From contig CANRED010000007.1 in the NCBI GenBank assembly GCA_947629555.1, positions 1 through 46,788 on the forward strand: a DNA stretch of 46,788 bases, written 5' to 3'. Shown in pieces: positions 17,635-27,308 of the stretch. This DNA comes from an uncultured Clostridia bacterium (GTDB lineage Bacteria > Bacillota > Clostridia > TANB77 > CAG-508). Position 1 is the stretch's first letter; each line of letters starts with the position of its first letter. Both the position numbers and the translations under genes were made by a program. A model generated the notes under the pieces. The model saw nothing but the letters and a program-made list of their open reading frames with translations. It searched no databases and had not been told where the DNA came from.

Positions 17635-18541
17635 TTATTTTGTTGTGTCAAATTTTTTTACTATTGAATCTTGATCTTGCCAATCTTCTTTTACCTTTAC
17701 CCATAATTTCAAATTTACTTTACTATCTACTATCTTCTCCAATTCTATTCTTGCTGTTTGTCCTATTTTTTTTAGCATTGTTCCATTTTTACCTATTATT
17801 ATTCCCTTGTGTGAATTTCTTAAGCAATATATTGTAGCTTCTATATCTATTATATCTTCATTTTTTGTAGTTTTCCTATTTACATATTTTTCAGTTTCTA
17901 CATATATTCCATGTGGTACTTCTTCATTTAAAAACATTAGTGCCTTTTCTCTAATTATTTCTTCTGAAATTTGCCTCATTGTTTGATCTGTATATTCTTC
18001 TATATCATAATATGCTGGACCCACTGGCAAAAGTGACACTATTTTATTTAATATCATTTCTACGCCATCTTTTTTTAATGCAGATATTGGTATTATTTCT
18101 TCAAAATTATACTCAATACTGTAAATTTTCATCAATTCTAACAATTTTTCTTTTTTTACTAAATCAATTTTATTTATTAATAATATTACTTTGCTCTTTT
18201 TTTGTTTTATTTTTTCTAATATTTCACTTTCTGCTTTTCCAATATATGGCTTTGTTGCATCTATTAAAAACAATATTACATCTGCATCTTGTATTGTTTC
18301 GTAAGCAGTATTTAACATTACTTCATTTAATTTTGTTCTTGGTTTATGAATTCCGTGGAGTGTCTATGAACACTATTTGAGCATTTTCCCTATTTACTAT
18401 TCCTTTTATTGCAGTCCTAGTTGTTTGTGTCTTATTCGCCATTATTGCTATTTTTTCTCCAACTAATGCATTTAGTAGTGTAGATTTTCCCACATTTGTT
18501 TTTCCTATTATTGAAACAAAACCTGATTTAAAATTTTCCAT
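17635..18541 (-). CDS. era: GTPase Era, with +1 frameshift in the G3 motif
   Basis: Essential GTPase for 30S ribosome assembly and 16S 3'-end maturation. Joined length 301 residues, normal for Era. G1 is [10 protein letters not shown]3 should be [13 protein letters not shown]4 is NKID (in [12 protein letters not shown]), and the C-terminal KH domain contains [15 protein letters not shown]. The DNA reads DTP-CGG-A, giving DTPRNS and a stop after 65 codons; skipping the C (18355) restores [12 protein letters not shown] exactly. Length is 3n+1. The second part alone would have no P-loop and could not bind GTP, so the gene must be read through to be useful. Followed by yqzL and recO. Confidence 0.9.
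18352..18355 (-). other. Putative +1 frameshift site CCA-CGGA in era G3
   Basis: In-frame CGG followed by A. Skipping the C yields the invariant glycine of DTPG, the GTPase switch II motif, in an essential gene. Confidence 0.88.
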
Positions 18542-18560
18542 GTTATTCCTTTCTGTATTG

Positions 18561-19622
18561 TTATTCTGCAGCCAACGTTACATTGGCATTTATTGGACAA
18601 ATTTGAACAAATGTATTTCCATCATTAACATCTATTTCATTTCCATTTAAATCTTTGTATATTGTTTTTGATGTTCTATCTGCTTTCTCACATGTTATTT
18701 TTATTGCTTTACCATTTGTTATGTAATATCCATTTAATTTTCCTATATTTTTTAATTCTTGACATCCATAAACTCCACCATTTGGTAATGTATAATTTTC
18801 TGCAAAAGTTATTATTATATTTTTAGTTGTTATATCGTCACCTGTTGACCAATCTGTTTGTTTTTCACCTTTTGAATATCTTGTATATCTTTTTGTCTCT
18901 TCATTATATTTATATTCTACTAAGTTATATGAACTATATGGTATTTTTACGTCTATTGCACTTTGCCCATCTTCTAACATAACTTCATCTGTTGTATATT
19001 TTAATACACTTCTTTGATCTGATGTTGTTCTATATCCTTTTTTATTTGCTGATGCCAATAATTGGTCTGTACTTGTTATAGCATTATGTGGTGCAACTCT
19101 AGCATTGTTTCTTATAAAAGTTGTACCATCCTCATATAATCCGTTTATATTATTTATTTTATATTCTGATATATCTTCTTGCGCAAATGAACTCCATCCA
19201 AAGTGTGCATATATTGCATCATTTTCCATTACATAATCTAGAAAATAATGTCTTGAACTTCTTACTGGTCCTATTTTATCTACATTTACATTTTTAAATA
19301 GTGCCATTAATCTTGTTTCTCCGCCTTCTACTATTATTTCATATACCATGTATGCTTTATTTATACCCGCTTGTGGTCTTGCATCTACATTATTATCTAT
19401 CATTACAGCAATTGGTCTGTCAGTTCCTGTGTAAGTTTGTATAGTTTTTACTTCTTCTACAGGTGTTTGTCCCTCATTAGTTTCACCTGTTATTTCTTGT
19501 TTTGCATCATTTTTTGCTTTTGACATTCCTAATGTTACTCCTGCTGCTATTGCAATTAGTAATATTGCAATTATTACAAATATTACTTTTGAACTTCCCT
19601 CTTTTTTTCCTTCTCTACTCAT
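18561..19622 (-). CDS. DUF3048 (YerB-like) extracytoplasmic protein
   Basis: A 353-residue protein with an N-terminal membrane anchor ([20 protein letters not shown], about 12-31). The DUF3048 signature is clear: [23 protein letters not shown], then [25 protein letters not shown] and [14 protein letters not shown]. The family is widespread in Firmicutes, secreted or lipid-anchored, and of unknown function. No lipobox cysteine is visible, so it is probably a single-pass membrane protein. It lies 27 bases after ybeY and 19 bases before era, replacing the diacylglycerol kinase and cdd genes often found there. Confidence 0.85.
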   Translation of the reverse strand: MSREGKKEGSSKVIFVIIAILLIAIAAGVTLGMSKAKNDAKQEITGETNEGQTPVEEVKTIQTYTGTDRPIAVMIDNNVDARPQAGINKAYMVYEIIVEGGETRLMALFKNVNVDKIGPVRSSRHYFLDYVMENDAIYAHFGWSSFAQEDISEYKINNINGLYEDGTTFIRNNARVAPHNAITSTDQLLASANKKGYRTTSDQRSVLKYTTDEVMLEDGQSAIDVKIPYSSYNLVEYKYNEETKRYTRYSKGEKQTDWSTGDDITTKNIIITFAENYTLPNGGVYGCQELKNIGKLNGYYITNGKAIKITCEKADRTSKTIYKDLNGNEIDVNDGNTFVQICPINANVTLAAE

Positions 19623-19649
19623 ATTTTATCCCCCCATAATTTTAATATG

Positions 19650-20117
19650 TTATCTAGTAATATTTAATTTGCTTAATATGTTCTCTTCTTTTTTTCTCAT
19701 TTCTTTTTTTTCTTCTTCTTCCATATGGTCATATCCCATTAAGTGATAAAATCCATGAACTACCATATATGACAATTCTCTTATAAAACTATGTCCATAT
19801 TCTTTTGCTTGCTCTTTTACTCTATCTATTGATATAATAATATCTCCCAATACTTCTTGTATTTGTGTGTTTATTTGTTTTATTTCACTTTTTTCAAACA
19901 TTGGGAATGATAATACATCTGTTTCTTTGTCTATATTTCTATATTGCTTATTTATACTTTTTATATTTTGTGGTGTAGTTAATATTATATTTACATATAA
20001 ATTCTTTTCATTTAAGCTTTCCTCTTTAAAGCATGTTTCTAGTACTTTATTAATTGTTTCCTCATATTCTGCATTTTTCTCTATTCCATCATAATTTACT
20101 TGTGTTATGTTTTGCAA
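19650..20117 (-). CDS. ybeY: Endoribonuclease YbeY
   Basis: A 155-residue zinc endoribonuclease for 16S rRNA 3' maturation and ribosome quality control. The metal-binding signature HGFYHLMGYDH (three histidines) is present at about 120-130, preceded by LGDIIISIDRVKEQAKEYGHS and DKETDVLSFPM, the conserved core motifs. Length is normal. It lies between an unknown protein and the DUF3048 gene in the yqfC-yqfD-ybeY-era cluster common to Firmicutes. Confidence 0.95.
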   Translation of the reverse strand: MQNITQVNYDGIEKNAEYEETINKVLETCFKEESLNEKNLYVNIILTTPQNIKSINKQYRNIDKETDVLSFPMFEKSEIKQINTQIQEVLGDIIISIDRVKEQAKEYGHSFIRELSYMVVHGFYHLMGYDHMEEEEKKEMRKKEENILSKLNITR

Positions 20118-20133
20118 TCTATACCTCCTGTTT

Positions 20134-21357
20134 TTACATAGCTATTCTATCTTTTATACTTGCTTTTCCTTTGTATTTACAATTTTTTATTGTTTGAGGT
20201 TTATTTCTTATAGTTCTCATTGCACCTAGTTCTACTAGTTTATTTTTATAAATATTAATTATCTCTTCATAATTATTTTTACTTTTGCATAAAGCACTTA
20301 AATCGTGTTTTATAAATAATATTTCTTTTTTATTTGTTCTTTCCATTTCATCTTTTATTGTCTGTATATTTTTATATTCATTCCAGAATTTTTTATATTC
20401 ATCTCTTTGATCTGGCTTGTCCCAATATACTTTTGTAGATAATAATTTTAAATTATACTCTTCTATAAATTTTATTAATAAATTATATATATTAGTAAAT
20501 TTACTAGTTTCTTTATACTTAACCATTAAATTTCTAGCGTCTTTTAATAATTGTATATAACAATTTTCAGCAGTTACAAGTGGTAAGCTATGTGTAAATA
20601 ATTGTCTGCTTATAGCAAGTAATACTATATTTTTTTCTAAAATATCTATATCATCTAATTTTCCTACTAAAAATCTTTGATATCTATCGTAATCTTCTAA
20701 TAATTCCTTATTCTTCTTATTCTCTTCCTGTTGAAATTTTATTGGTAAAATAGATGTAACATATTCTTCTATTGTGCTAAATATTTTTTTATACACTTCA
20801 TCTTTATTTTCTTTATTAATGCTATCTGCTAATTGGACAGAATAATTTTTTATTATACCCTTATATAATGAGTCCATTTTTTCTATATAAAATGGATTTA
20901 ACTTATTTAATAAAGCTGTTTTGTGTTGAGTTGCTATTCCTTGATACTCTAATTCTAATAAATATTTTTGTTTTCTATATTTATACTCTGTATAATATTT
21001 ATCTTTTAAATTTACAACTGTATAATAATTAGCTAAAGCATCTTTTTCAAATTGACTTGCCAAGTTGTTTTTTACCTTTTTATATAATGATTCCATTATA
21101 TATTTATCTATTGATTCTAAATACAAAGCATACGTTTCTTCATATTTTTGATTAGCCGCTTCTTCTTTTTCTGTATCGCCTTGATCTAATACTTCTTTGT
21201 AAATACTGTATGCTTTTAATACATTGGCCCTTTTTATTGAAATCATAATGTTATTAATACCAAATTTAGTAGGCATCAATAATTGAGTTAACTTATTGGA
21301 AATTTTAACAAAAAAAGTCTTATCTGTGTTGTATAATTTTAAACTTCTTTCTTGCAT
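20134..21357 (-). CDS. Unknown helical protein in the usual phoH position
   Basis: About 407 residues, strongly alpha-helical and rich in Lys, Tyr, Asn and Leu, with no membrane helix, signal peptide or recognisable motif. It ends with a basic tail (KNCKYKGKASIKDRIAM). The start is probably ATG 21357, 11 bases after GGGG; GTG 21366 is too close to that site. It lies between yqfD and ybeY, where most Firmicutes carry phoH and sometimes the PgpH phosphodiesterase gene. It has no P-loop, so it is not a PhoH. Its tight spacing with sporulation genes suggests expression in the same operon. Confidence 0.6.
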   Translation of the reverse strand: MQERSLKLYNTDKTFFVKISNKLTQLLMPTKFGINNIMISIKRANVLKAYSIYKEVLDQGDTEKEEAANQKYEETYALYLESIDKYIMESLYKKVKNNLASQFEKDALANYYTVVNLKDKYYTEYKYRKQKYLLELEYQGIATQHKTALLNKLNPFYIEKMDSLYKGIIKNYSVQLADSINKENKDEVYKKIFSTIEEYVTSILPIKFQQEENKKNKELLEDYDRYQRFLVGKLDDIDILEKNIVLLAISRQLFTHSLPLVTAENCYIQLLKDARNLMVKYKETSKFTNIYNLLIKFIEEYNLKLLSTKVYWDKPDQRDEYKKFWNEYKNIQTIKDEMERTNKKEILFIKHDLSALCKSKNNYEEIINIYKNKLVELGAMRTIRNKPQTIKNCKYKGKASIKDRIAM

Positions 21358-21374
21358 ATTCTTCACATCCCCTT

Positions 21375-22559
21375 TTAGAATATTATTTTTTCTTCTGTTC
21401 CAATCTTTTCAATAACTTCGTATATGACTTCTACTTCTATGTACCCTTCGTTCTTATAAGTATTTACCTGTTTATTTACAATATTAGCAGTATCTTTAAT
21501 TTCTTCATTCAATTCTTCTTCTAGCTTAGATACTGTTATGTTTGTAAGTTCTTCTTCGGTGTATGTTACTTCTTTCTCTTGGTACTCATAGTTGGTTGAT
21601 TTATTTATTTCAATTGGCAAATAAAAATTGGAAAATAATTTTAATTTTTTGCTCTCATTTATTGTATCATAATTTTTAAATTTTGAAAGGTTTTTATAAA
21701 AATTTATTTTAAAATTATTTAAATTTATACTATATTTATTTTCTTTTTCTCCTGTAGGTACTGATATAACTTGATTATAGTATGCTTTTTCTTTTCTTGT
21801 ATACCATACCTTTGCCTCTATATCTGCTCTTGCATGTACATATCTGATACCTGTATATTTTCCTTCTAGCCAGCCTGCAACTAACGGTGTGCCAATTCTT
21901 ACTACATCTCCTACCTTTGCTTGTATCGTTCCATTTTGAGCATTTATTTTTGTAATTATTCCTTCCTTATCAGATATAATATTACAATACTCATCTTCTG
22001 CAACAATGTTTGGCTTTTCATCGCTTTTAACAATTTCTACAATAGCATTAGTTCCTTCTATTTTTATACCAATCCAAGCAATATCATTTCTATTTAATCT
22101 AATATTATTTATTATTCTCTTCGTATCTATTTTTCCTTTTTGTTTTCCTATTTCTAGTCCTTCTTCTTTTAACATACTTATAATTTCTTCTTGGTTTATT
22201 GCCATATCTGAAATTATTTCTACGTTCCATACATAATTTGATGTTATCATCATAGTCATAATTATTAATATTAAACATACTGCAAATACTTTTCTTTTTC
22301 TGTGTTTATTTAAAAAAAATGGCAGTCCTTTTTTACTACTAATCTCTATCTTACATTGTGTTTTTTTAGCAACATGTTTTAACTGTTTAAAATCATTTAT
22401 TCTAACTTTTGCATACATTATTGTAGACTTATCTCTTTTTATGTTCCATAAAAGAATTTTTTTACTATTGCATATATTAATAAATCTTTCTATATAATAA
22501 CCTTCAACTTTTATTTCTACATAACCTAATATGTAACTTATTAATATTTTTAGAAACAC
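21375..22559 (-). CDS. yqfD: Sporulation membrane protein YqfD
   Basis: A 394-residue protein with short N-terminal segment (FLKILISYILGYVEIKVEGYYIERFINI), a membrane helix at about 92-110, and the YqfD extracytoplasmic region with EGLEIGKQKGKIDTKRI, NDIAWIGIKIEGTNAIVEIV and GIITKINAQNGTIQAKVGDVV. YqfD (SpoIV family member) is required at a late stage of sporulation. Start GTG 22559 behind GAGGAGG, immediately after the yqfC stop. Cotranscribed with yqfC upstream. Confidence 0.92.
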   Translation of the reverse strand: MFLKILISYILGYVEIKVEGYYIERFINICNSKKILLWNIKRDKSTIMYAKVRINDFKQLKHVAKKTQCKIEISSKKGLPFFLNKHRKRKVFAVCLILIIMTMMITSNYVWNVEIISDMAINQEEIISMLKEEGLEIGKQKGKIDTKRIINNIRLNRNDIAWIGIKIEGTNAIVEIVKSDEKPNIVAEDEYCNIISDKEGIITKINAQNGTIQAKVGDVVRIGTPLVAGWLEGKYTGIRYVHARADIEAKVWYTRKEKAYYNQVISVPTGEKENKYSINLNNFKINFYKNLSKFKNYDTINESKKLKLFSNFYLPIEINKSTNYEYQEKEVTYTEEELTNITVSKLEEELNEEIKDTANIVNKQVNTYKNEGYIEVEVIYEVIEKIGTEEKIIF

Positions 22560-22561
22560 TT

Positions 22562-22855
22562 TTATTCCTCCTCGTCTATGTTTGGTTCAAACATTATACT
22601 GTCTATTTTCCCTGTTACTAAAATATCGTCTCCTGTCATTTGTTCTAAATTCAAATTAAATCCATTAATGTTTATAATTCCAATATGAGTATTAATACGT
22701 ATATAAATTTCTTCGTATTCCAAAATTCCTTTATAATTTTCTATTAACATTTCGTTAAAACCAATAATTGTAATTTTCGGCTCATTACTAATTATTTCTG
22801 CAGGCATTTCTAGCCATTTATCTATTTTTCTTTTACCTCTATTTTGTTTTGCCAT
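22562..22855 (-). CDS. yqfC: YqfC/YabP family sporulation protein
   Basis: A 97-residue protein. The YabP/YqfC fold pattern is visible: KITIIGFNEMLIENYKGILEYEEIYIRINTHIG, then ININGFNLNLEQMTGDDILVTGKI. It is always found just upstream of yqfD, as here (2-base gap). The family participates in spore formation under mother-cell control. Good ribosome binding site (AAAGGGTG) upstream. Confidence 0.92.
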   Translation of the reverse strand: MAKQNRGKRKIDKWLEMPAEIISNEPKITIIGFNEMLIENYKGILEYEEIYIRINTHIGIININGFNLNLEQMTGDDILVTGKIDSIMFEPNIDEEE

Positions 22856-22952
22856 AAATTAATTCACCCTTTAAATTATAGTATATTAATTTATATGCAA
22901 TTAAAATGATTTTTTGTACTCATTCAATATGGATTTTTATTTTTTTATGTTG

Positions 22953-22958
22953 TATAAT
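22953..22958 (+). promoter_or_regulatory. Possible -10 element directly before the RluA-type start
   Basis: Extended -10-like TGTATAAT ends 7 bases before ATG 22966. If used, the mRNA would start at or next to the start codon (leaderless); no ribosome binding site is visible. No convincing -35 was found. Confidence 0.35.
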
Positions 22959-22965
22959 ATTTTCT

Positions 22966-23848
22966 ATGAAAAAATTAATTGTTGATAAAAAATATGATAA
23001 TAAAAAATTGAATACTTTTTTGTTAGATAATTTTAATGGATTAAAATCTAGTGCTATATTTAAAGCATTAAGAAAAAAAGACATTATTGTAAATGGCAAA
23101 AGAATAAGTGAAAATATTACTGTTCATATAAATGATGAAATTATTATTTATATAAAAGATGAACTTTTATATAAAACAGTATCATATTCTATTATTTACG
23201 AAGATGATAATATATTGCTTATTAATAAACCTTCTCAAATATCTGTTACAGAAGATGCAAATGGAGAAATGTCTTTAACTACTTTGTTATGTAATGATTT
23301 AGGCATCAAAGTCTATCCTTGTCATAGATTAGATAGAAATACTTTAGGAATAGTATTATTTGCCAAAAATACTAAGGCTTTAGAAATTTTACTAGAGAAA
23401 TTTAAAAATAAAGAAATTGAAAAATATTATCTTTGCTATGTATATGGCATTTTACAGAAAAAATCCGATACTTTGGAAGACTATTTGTTTAAAGATACTA
23501 AAAAATCTATTGTTTATATATCTAGTAATGCAAAACCTGGTTATAAAAAAATAATAACTTCTTATAAGGTTATTGAAGAATTTAAAGATAAAAATATTTC
23601 TTGTTTAGAAGTTAATTTACAAACTGGTAGGACTCATCAAATAAGAGCACATTTAGCATATATTGGTCACCCAATAATTGGTGATCGGAAAATATGGAAT
23701 TAATTATATTAATAAAGCATTTAAAACTACTACTCAAATGCTTTGTGCTTATAAGTTAAAATTTAATTTTACAACCGATTCTGGAATTTTAAATTATTTA
23801 AAGTTACAAGAATTTAAAATTGAAAATCCATTAAAAAATAAAGAGTAA
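22966..23848 (+). CDS. RluA-family rRNA pseudouridine synthase, with +1 frameshift
   Basis: Modifies U to pseudouridine in RNA. The joined protein has 293 residues: N-terminal S4-like domain (SSAIFKALRKKDIIVNGKRI), catalytic motif CHRLDRNTLGIVLFAKN with the aspartate, and GRTHQIRAHLAYIGHPIIGDGKYGINYINKAF. The DNA reads GAT-CGG-AAA at the DGKYG motif and would stop four codons later; skipping the C restores DGKYG and about 50 further residues (KTTTQMLCAYKLKFNF). Length is 3n+1. The ATG 22966 is preferred; an upstream in-frame ATG (22906) would add an unrelated hydrophobic segment. The stop codon lies inside the terminator stem. RluD/RluB-type target cannot be set. Confidence 0.88.
23686..23689 (+). 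other. Putative +1 frameshift site GAT-CGGA in the RluA-type gene
   Basis: The only site of the ten on the plus strand. In-frame CGG followed by A. Skipping the C restores the conserved IIGDGKYG motif of RluA-type synthases. Confidence 0.87.
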
Positions 23849-23876
23849 ATAATTTCTTAATTATTTACTCTTTATT
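23837..23876. terminator. Bidirectional hairpin terminator between the RluA-type gene and the small ORF
   Basis: Perfect 18-base arms (23837-23854 and 23859-23876) with a 4-base loop and T-runs on both strands. It ends both the converging genes and overlaps the stop codon of the RluA-type gene. Confidence 0.9.
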
Positions 23877-23882
23877 TTTCCT

Positions 23883-24044
23883 TTATCTGTCATTTCCAGG
23901 AATATCTGAATTTACTGGCTTTCCATCTCTCATTATTTCTATATGTCTGTATGCCTTTTCTAAGTTTTTATTTTTAAAATTTTTTTCCTTTAAGCTCTCT
24001 TTAAAATCTTTTTTCTTTTGTTCTTGGTTTATATATTTCTCCAT
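23883..24044 (-). CDS. Small hypothetical charged protein
   Basis: A 53-residue protein, MEKYINQEQKKKDFKESLKE then Lys/Asn-rich helix and IMRDGKPVNSDIPGNDR at the end. It has a perfect GGAGG 5 bases before the ATG and is followed directly by the bidirectional terminator, so it looks genuine. About 43 bases downstream of the ftsH stop, it may be the last gene of the ftsH transcript. No homolog recognised. Confidence 0.6.
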   Translation of the reverse strand: MEKYINQEQKKKDFKESLKEKNFKNKNLEKAYRHIEIMRDGKPVNSDIPGNDR

Positions 24045-24087
24045 ATATTCCTCCAATATTTAAAATTCAATTTATATTATAGCATAT

Positions 24088-25872
24088 TTAAAAGAAATTT
24101 TCAAATTCTTCGCTTGAAATTATTTCTTTTTCTAATAATCTTTGTGCAATAGCATGTAATTTATCCATATTTGCCAATAGAATTTGTTGTGCTTTTACAT
24201 AAGCTGTTTCTATCATTTCTTTTACTTCTTTTCCAACTTGATCCTCTAATTCTTCTCCAAAAGGTTGAGGTTCATAAGGTTCTTCATGTTTTAAAGATAT
24301 TGGGCCTATTTTATCACTCATACCATAAACTGTTACCATATCTTTTGCAATTTGCGTTGCAACTTCTATATCATTACTTGCACCCGTTGATATATCATTT
24401 AATGCAACTTTTTCTGCTGCTCTTCCACCTAATAAGGCTATTAATTTTTCTTCCATTTCTGTTTTTGATATATAATATTTATCTTCATCTGTTTTATACA
24501 TAGTATATCCACCAGCAAGTCCTCTAGGTATTATTGATACCTCTTTTACATCTAATTGTGTACTTAAGAACTTACTTACAATGGCATGTCCTGCCTCGTG
24601 ATATGCTGTTAATTTTTTATCTTTATCTGATATTACTCTACTATGTTTTTCTAATCCAACTGTTACTTTTTTAACTGCTTCATCAATATCTGATTTTTCT
24701 ATTTCACTATGTTTATTTATTGTTGCTATTATTGCTGCTTCATTTAATACATTTGCTAGTTCTGCTCCTGTAAATCCAGCAGTATCATCTGCAATACTCT
24801 TTAAAGAAACATCTGGAGCTATTTTTTTATCCTTAGCATGTATTTTTAAAATTTCCTCTCTTCCTCTTACATCTGGTGCTGCAACTGTTATTTGTCTGTC
24901 AAATCTTCCTGGTCTTAATAAAGCTTTATCCAACATTTCGGGTCTATTTGTAGCTGCTAACACTATAACTGTTTCGTTTGTTTCAAATCCATCCATTTCT
25001 ACTAATAATTGATTTAAAGTTTGATTATTTTCTGTTTCAGCACCATTTCCACTAGTTCTTCTTGAACCTATTGCATCTATTTCATCTATAAATATTATAC
25101 ATGGTGATATTTTTTTAGCTTTTTCAAATAATTTTCTAACACGAGATGCACCAAGGCCTGCAAACATCTCTATGAATTCAGATCCACTCATTGATATAAA
25201 TGGAACTCCTGCTTCTCCTGCTATTGCTTTTGCTATTAAAGTTTTTCCTGTACCTGGCTTTCCGCATAAAAGTATTCCTCTTGGAATTTTTGCACCCATA
25301 TCATTAAATTTCTTTGGATTTTTTAAGAATTCAACAATTTCTATCATTTCAGTTTTTTCTTCTTCTAATCCTGCTACATCATTAAAAGTTATATTCGTTG
25401 TATTTCCTTCATCTCCATATACTTTTCCTTTATCTCCTAAGCCTTGCATTTTTAATATTACAATAAATAAGGCAACTATCATAATTGTTGGTAATAGTGA
25501 GAATAATACATCTGCAATTTTTAATAATATATTAGGTTGTACTTGATTAAACTCTAGTTCATTTCCATTATTAATTATTTCTTCTTGCATATATTCTACA
25601 AATGCCTGAGTATTTGGAATTATTGTTGTTTTCTCTTCTTCTACGTCACGTTGTTTTACCTTTAAAGTAGTACTACCAACTGTCATTTCTATTTTTTCTA
25701 TTTTATTTTCTTTAATTTGAACTAATAGTTCATCATATGCTAATTCTTTTTCATCTCTATTTTTATTGTTACTATTCATAAAAATTAGTATACTACATAT
25801 TGTAGCCAATAGTGCGATTGCCGCTATTCCTAATATTATTTTTAAAATTTTATTTTTTGGTTGTTCTTTCAT
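24088..25872 (-). CDS. ftsH: ATP-dependent zinc metalloprotease FtsH
   Basis: A 594-residue membrane AAA+ protease. Two N-terminal membrane helices (about 10-30 and 125-145) flank an extracytoplasmic domain. Walker A GKPGTGKT, Walker B IIFIDEIDAIG, second region of homology ATNRPEMLDKALLRPGRFDR, and the zinc site HEAGH are all present. It degrades unstable or misfolded membrane and cytosolic proteins. Length is a little short of the common 600-640, due to a brief C-terminus. Followed by a small ORF, preceded by a DUF1189-type gene. Confidence 0.98.
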   Translation of the reverse strand: MKEQPKNKILKIILGIAAIALLATICSILIFMNSNNKNRDEKELAYDELLVQIKENKIEKIEMTVGSTTLKVKQRDVEEEKTTIIPNTQAFVEYMQEEIINNGNELEFNQVQPNILLKIADVLFSLLPTIMIVALFIVILKMQGLGDKGKVYGDEGNTTNITFNDVAGLEEEKTEMIEIVEFLKNPKKFNDMGAKIPRGILLCGKPGTGKTLIAKAIAGEAGVPFISMSGSEFIEMFAGLGASRVRKLFEKAKKISPCIIFIDEIDAIGSRRTSGNGAETENNQTLNQLLVEMDGFETNETVIVLAATNRPEMLDKALLRPGRFDRQITVAAPDVRGREEILKIHAKDKKIAPDVSLKSIADDTAGFTGAELANVLNEAAIIATINKHSEIEKSDIDEAVKKVTVGLEKHSRVISDKDKKLTAYHEAGHAIVSKFLSTQLDVKEVSIIPRGLAGGYTMYKTDEDKYYISKTEMEEKLIALLGGRAAEKVALNDISTGASNDIEVATQIAKDMVTVYGMSDKIGPISLKHEEPYEPQPFGEELEDQVGKEVKEMIETAYVKAQQILLANMDKLHAIAQRLLEKEIISSEEFENFF

Positions 25873-25918
25873 ATTTCTTCCTTTCCTTTATTATAAAATT
25901 TCAATATTTAGTGTAATT

Positions 25919-26677
25919 TTAAGTTCCAGGTTCTGAATTAGGCTCTTGTTCTGGTGGATTTTCTTTATCTTTATCTTCCTCATCTTGTTTTTCCTCAGGT
26001 TCTTTTTCATTTTCTTGTTCTTTCTCAATTTTTTGTTGCTCATGAATTATTTTTACTAGCTCTCGTTGTTGTTCTATAAAATCTGTTTTTATCATTAATA
26101 TTGCAGTAATTATATAAATATATGCTATAACATTATATACAATTGAAAAATAATCTATTGTGAATCCTGTTAATGTATTTGCAACAATATATATACAATT
26201 TAAAATTATTGGTAATGTTAACGCATATATTGACATCGTAAAAATTGATTTATATTTTAACAATATTTTAGTAATTCGCGATGCAATAAAACCTATTATT
26301 GAAATCATCAAAGCATCTATTAAACCTAATATAAAAAATATACCAAAACAATATATTGCTATACTCAATGCTAAAGTTGAATAAAATTGTATATTATTAT
26401 TAGTTTTTATATAGTTCATAGAATCATTTATAGCACTTAAATCTACCCCATTTTCAAGTAATTGATTTTGCATAATTTGTAGCTGTTCTTCATCATTTAC
26501 TACATTTGAAAATTTATAAGTATATGCTATTGATATTATTATTGAAAATATTATCATTAATTTTGCAAAATATTTTATAGCTACACTCATTTTTTCAATA
26601 GCAAAATCTGAATAACTTTCAAAATTTAAAATTGCTCTTTTTAATCTTTTAAAAAATGGTATTTTTGTATTTTCCAT
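25919..26677 (-). CDS. DUF1189-like membrane protein
   Basis: A 252-residue protein starting with FFKRLKRAILNFESYSDFAIEK, as in DUF1189 proteins of Firmicutes. Four to five membrane helices (about 37-55, 95-118, 120-135, 150-170, 185-200) are followed by a Glu/Lys/Asp-rich tail (about 205-252). Spacing and the shared minus strand suggest cotranscription with the kinase gene upstream and possibly ftsH downstream. Function unknown. Confidence 0.6.
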   Translation of the reverse strand: MENTKIPFFKRLKRAILNFESYSDFAIEKMSVAIKYFAKLMIIFSIIISIAYTYKFSNVVNDEEQLQIMQNQLLENGVDLSAINDSMNYIKTNNNIQFYSTLALSIAIYCFGIFFILGLIDALMISIIGFIASRITKILLKYKSIFTMSIYALTLPIILNCIYIVANTLTGFTIDYFSIVYNVIAYIYIITAILMIKTDFIEQQRELVKIIHEQQKIEKEQENEKEPEEKQDEEDKDKENPPEQEPNSEPGT

Positions 26678-26691
26678 TTTTCCCTCCTTGA

Positions 26692-27264
26692 TTATTGTAT
26701 ATCACTAAAATATTTTTGTATATTTTTTTCTTGTTGCTCTATGGTGTCATTTTCAAATCTTATAACCTTTATATTTTTTGTTTGTTGCTCCACTTCTTGT
26801 GCTAATTTTAAATATTCTCTTTGTTGTAAAATACTACTTTGTACATCGAATTTTTGATAATCGTGTTTATCCCTTTTTATTCTTTTTTCATAAAGTGTTT
26901 CATCATCTAAAAATAGTATAACCAAATATATATCGTATTTTTCTATATTTTTTAATGTATCTAATTTTTTCAAAAGTTCATTATATGTTATAGAAAAATC
27001 ATAGTTTTGATATCCTAATCTTGAATATACCTCATTAGTAAAAAAAGTTCTATCAAAAATCATATTTATATCTTCACAATTTTCTATATATTCTAACAAC
27101 TTTTCATATTTTAATTTTATTTTTGCATGACCTGTTTCTGTTTTATCTTTTATTCCAGATAATCTATACAAATCTGTTGCTTTCATTTTCTCTCTTAATA
27201 AATTTGTAAAAGTTGTTTTTCCTACGCCCTGTGGTCCTTCTACTATTATTATCTTATCCTTCAT
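26692..27264 (-). CDS. Thymidylate kinase-like P-loop nucleoside/nucleotide kinase
   Basis: A 190-residue protein with Walker A GPQGVGKTTF at the N-terminus and an otherwise dNK/TMPK-like layout: FDRTFFTNEVYSRLGY (the DRxxxSxxVY-type motif of deoxynucleoside kinases) and a lid-like KRIKRDKHDY. Substrate is a nucleoside or nucleotide but specificity cannot be read. It begins 14 bases upstream of the DUF1189 gene's start. Confidence 0.72.
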   Translation of the reverse strand: MKDKIIIVEGPQGVGKTTFTNLLREKMKATDLYRLSGIKDKTETGHAKIKLKYEKLLEYIENCEDINMIFDRTFFTNEVYSRLGYQNYDFSITYNELLKKLDTLKNIEKYDIYLVILFLDDETLYEKRIKRDKHDYQKFDVQSSILQQREYLKLAQEVEQQTKNIKVIRFENDTIEQQEKNIQKYFSDIQ

Positions 27265-27308
27265 ATATTTACCTCTTTTATTTGGTTTCTAAAATTCTAT
27301 TATTTTTA

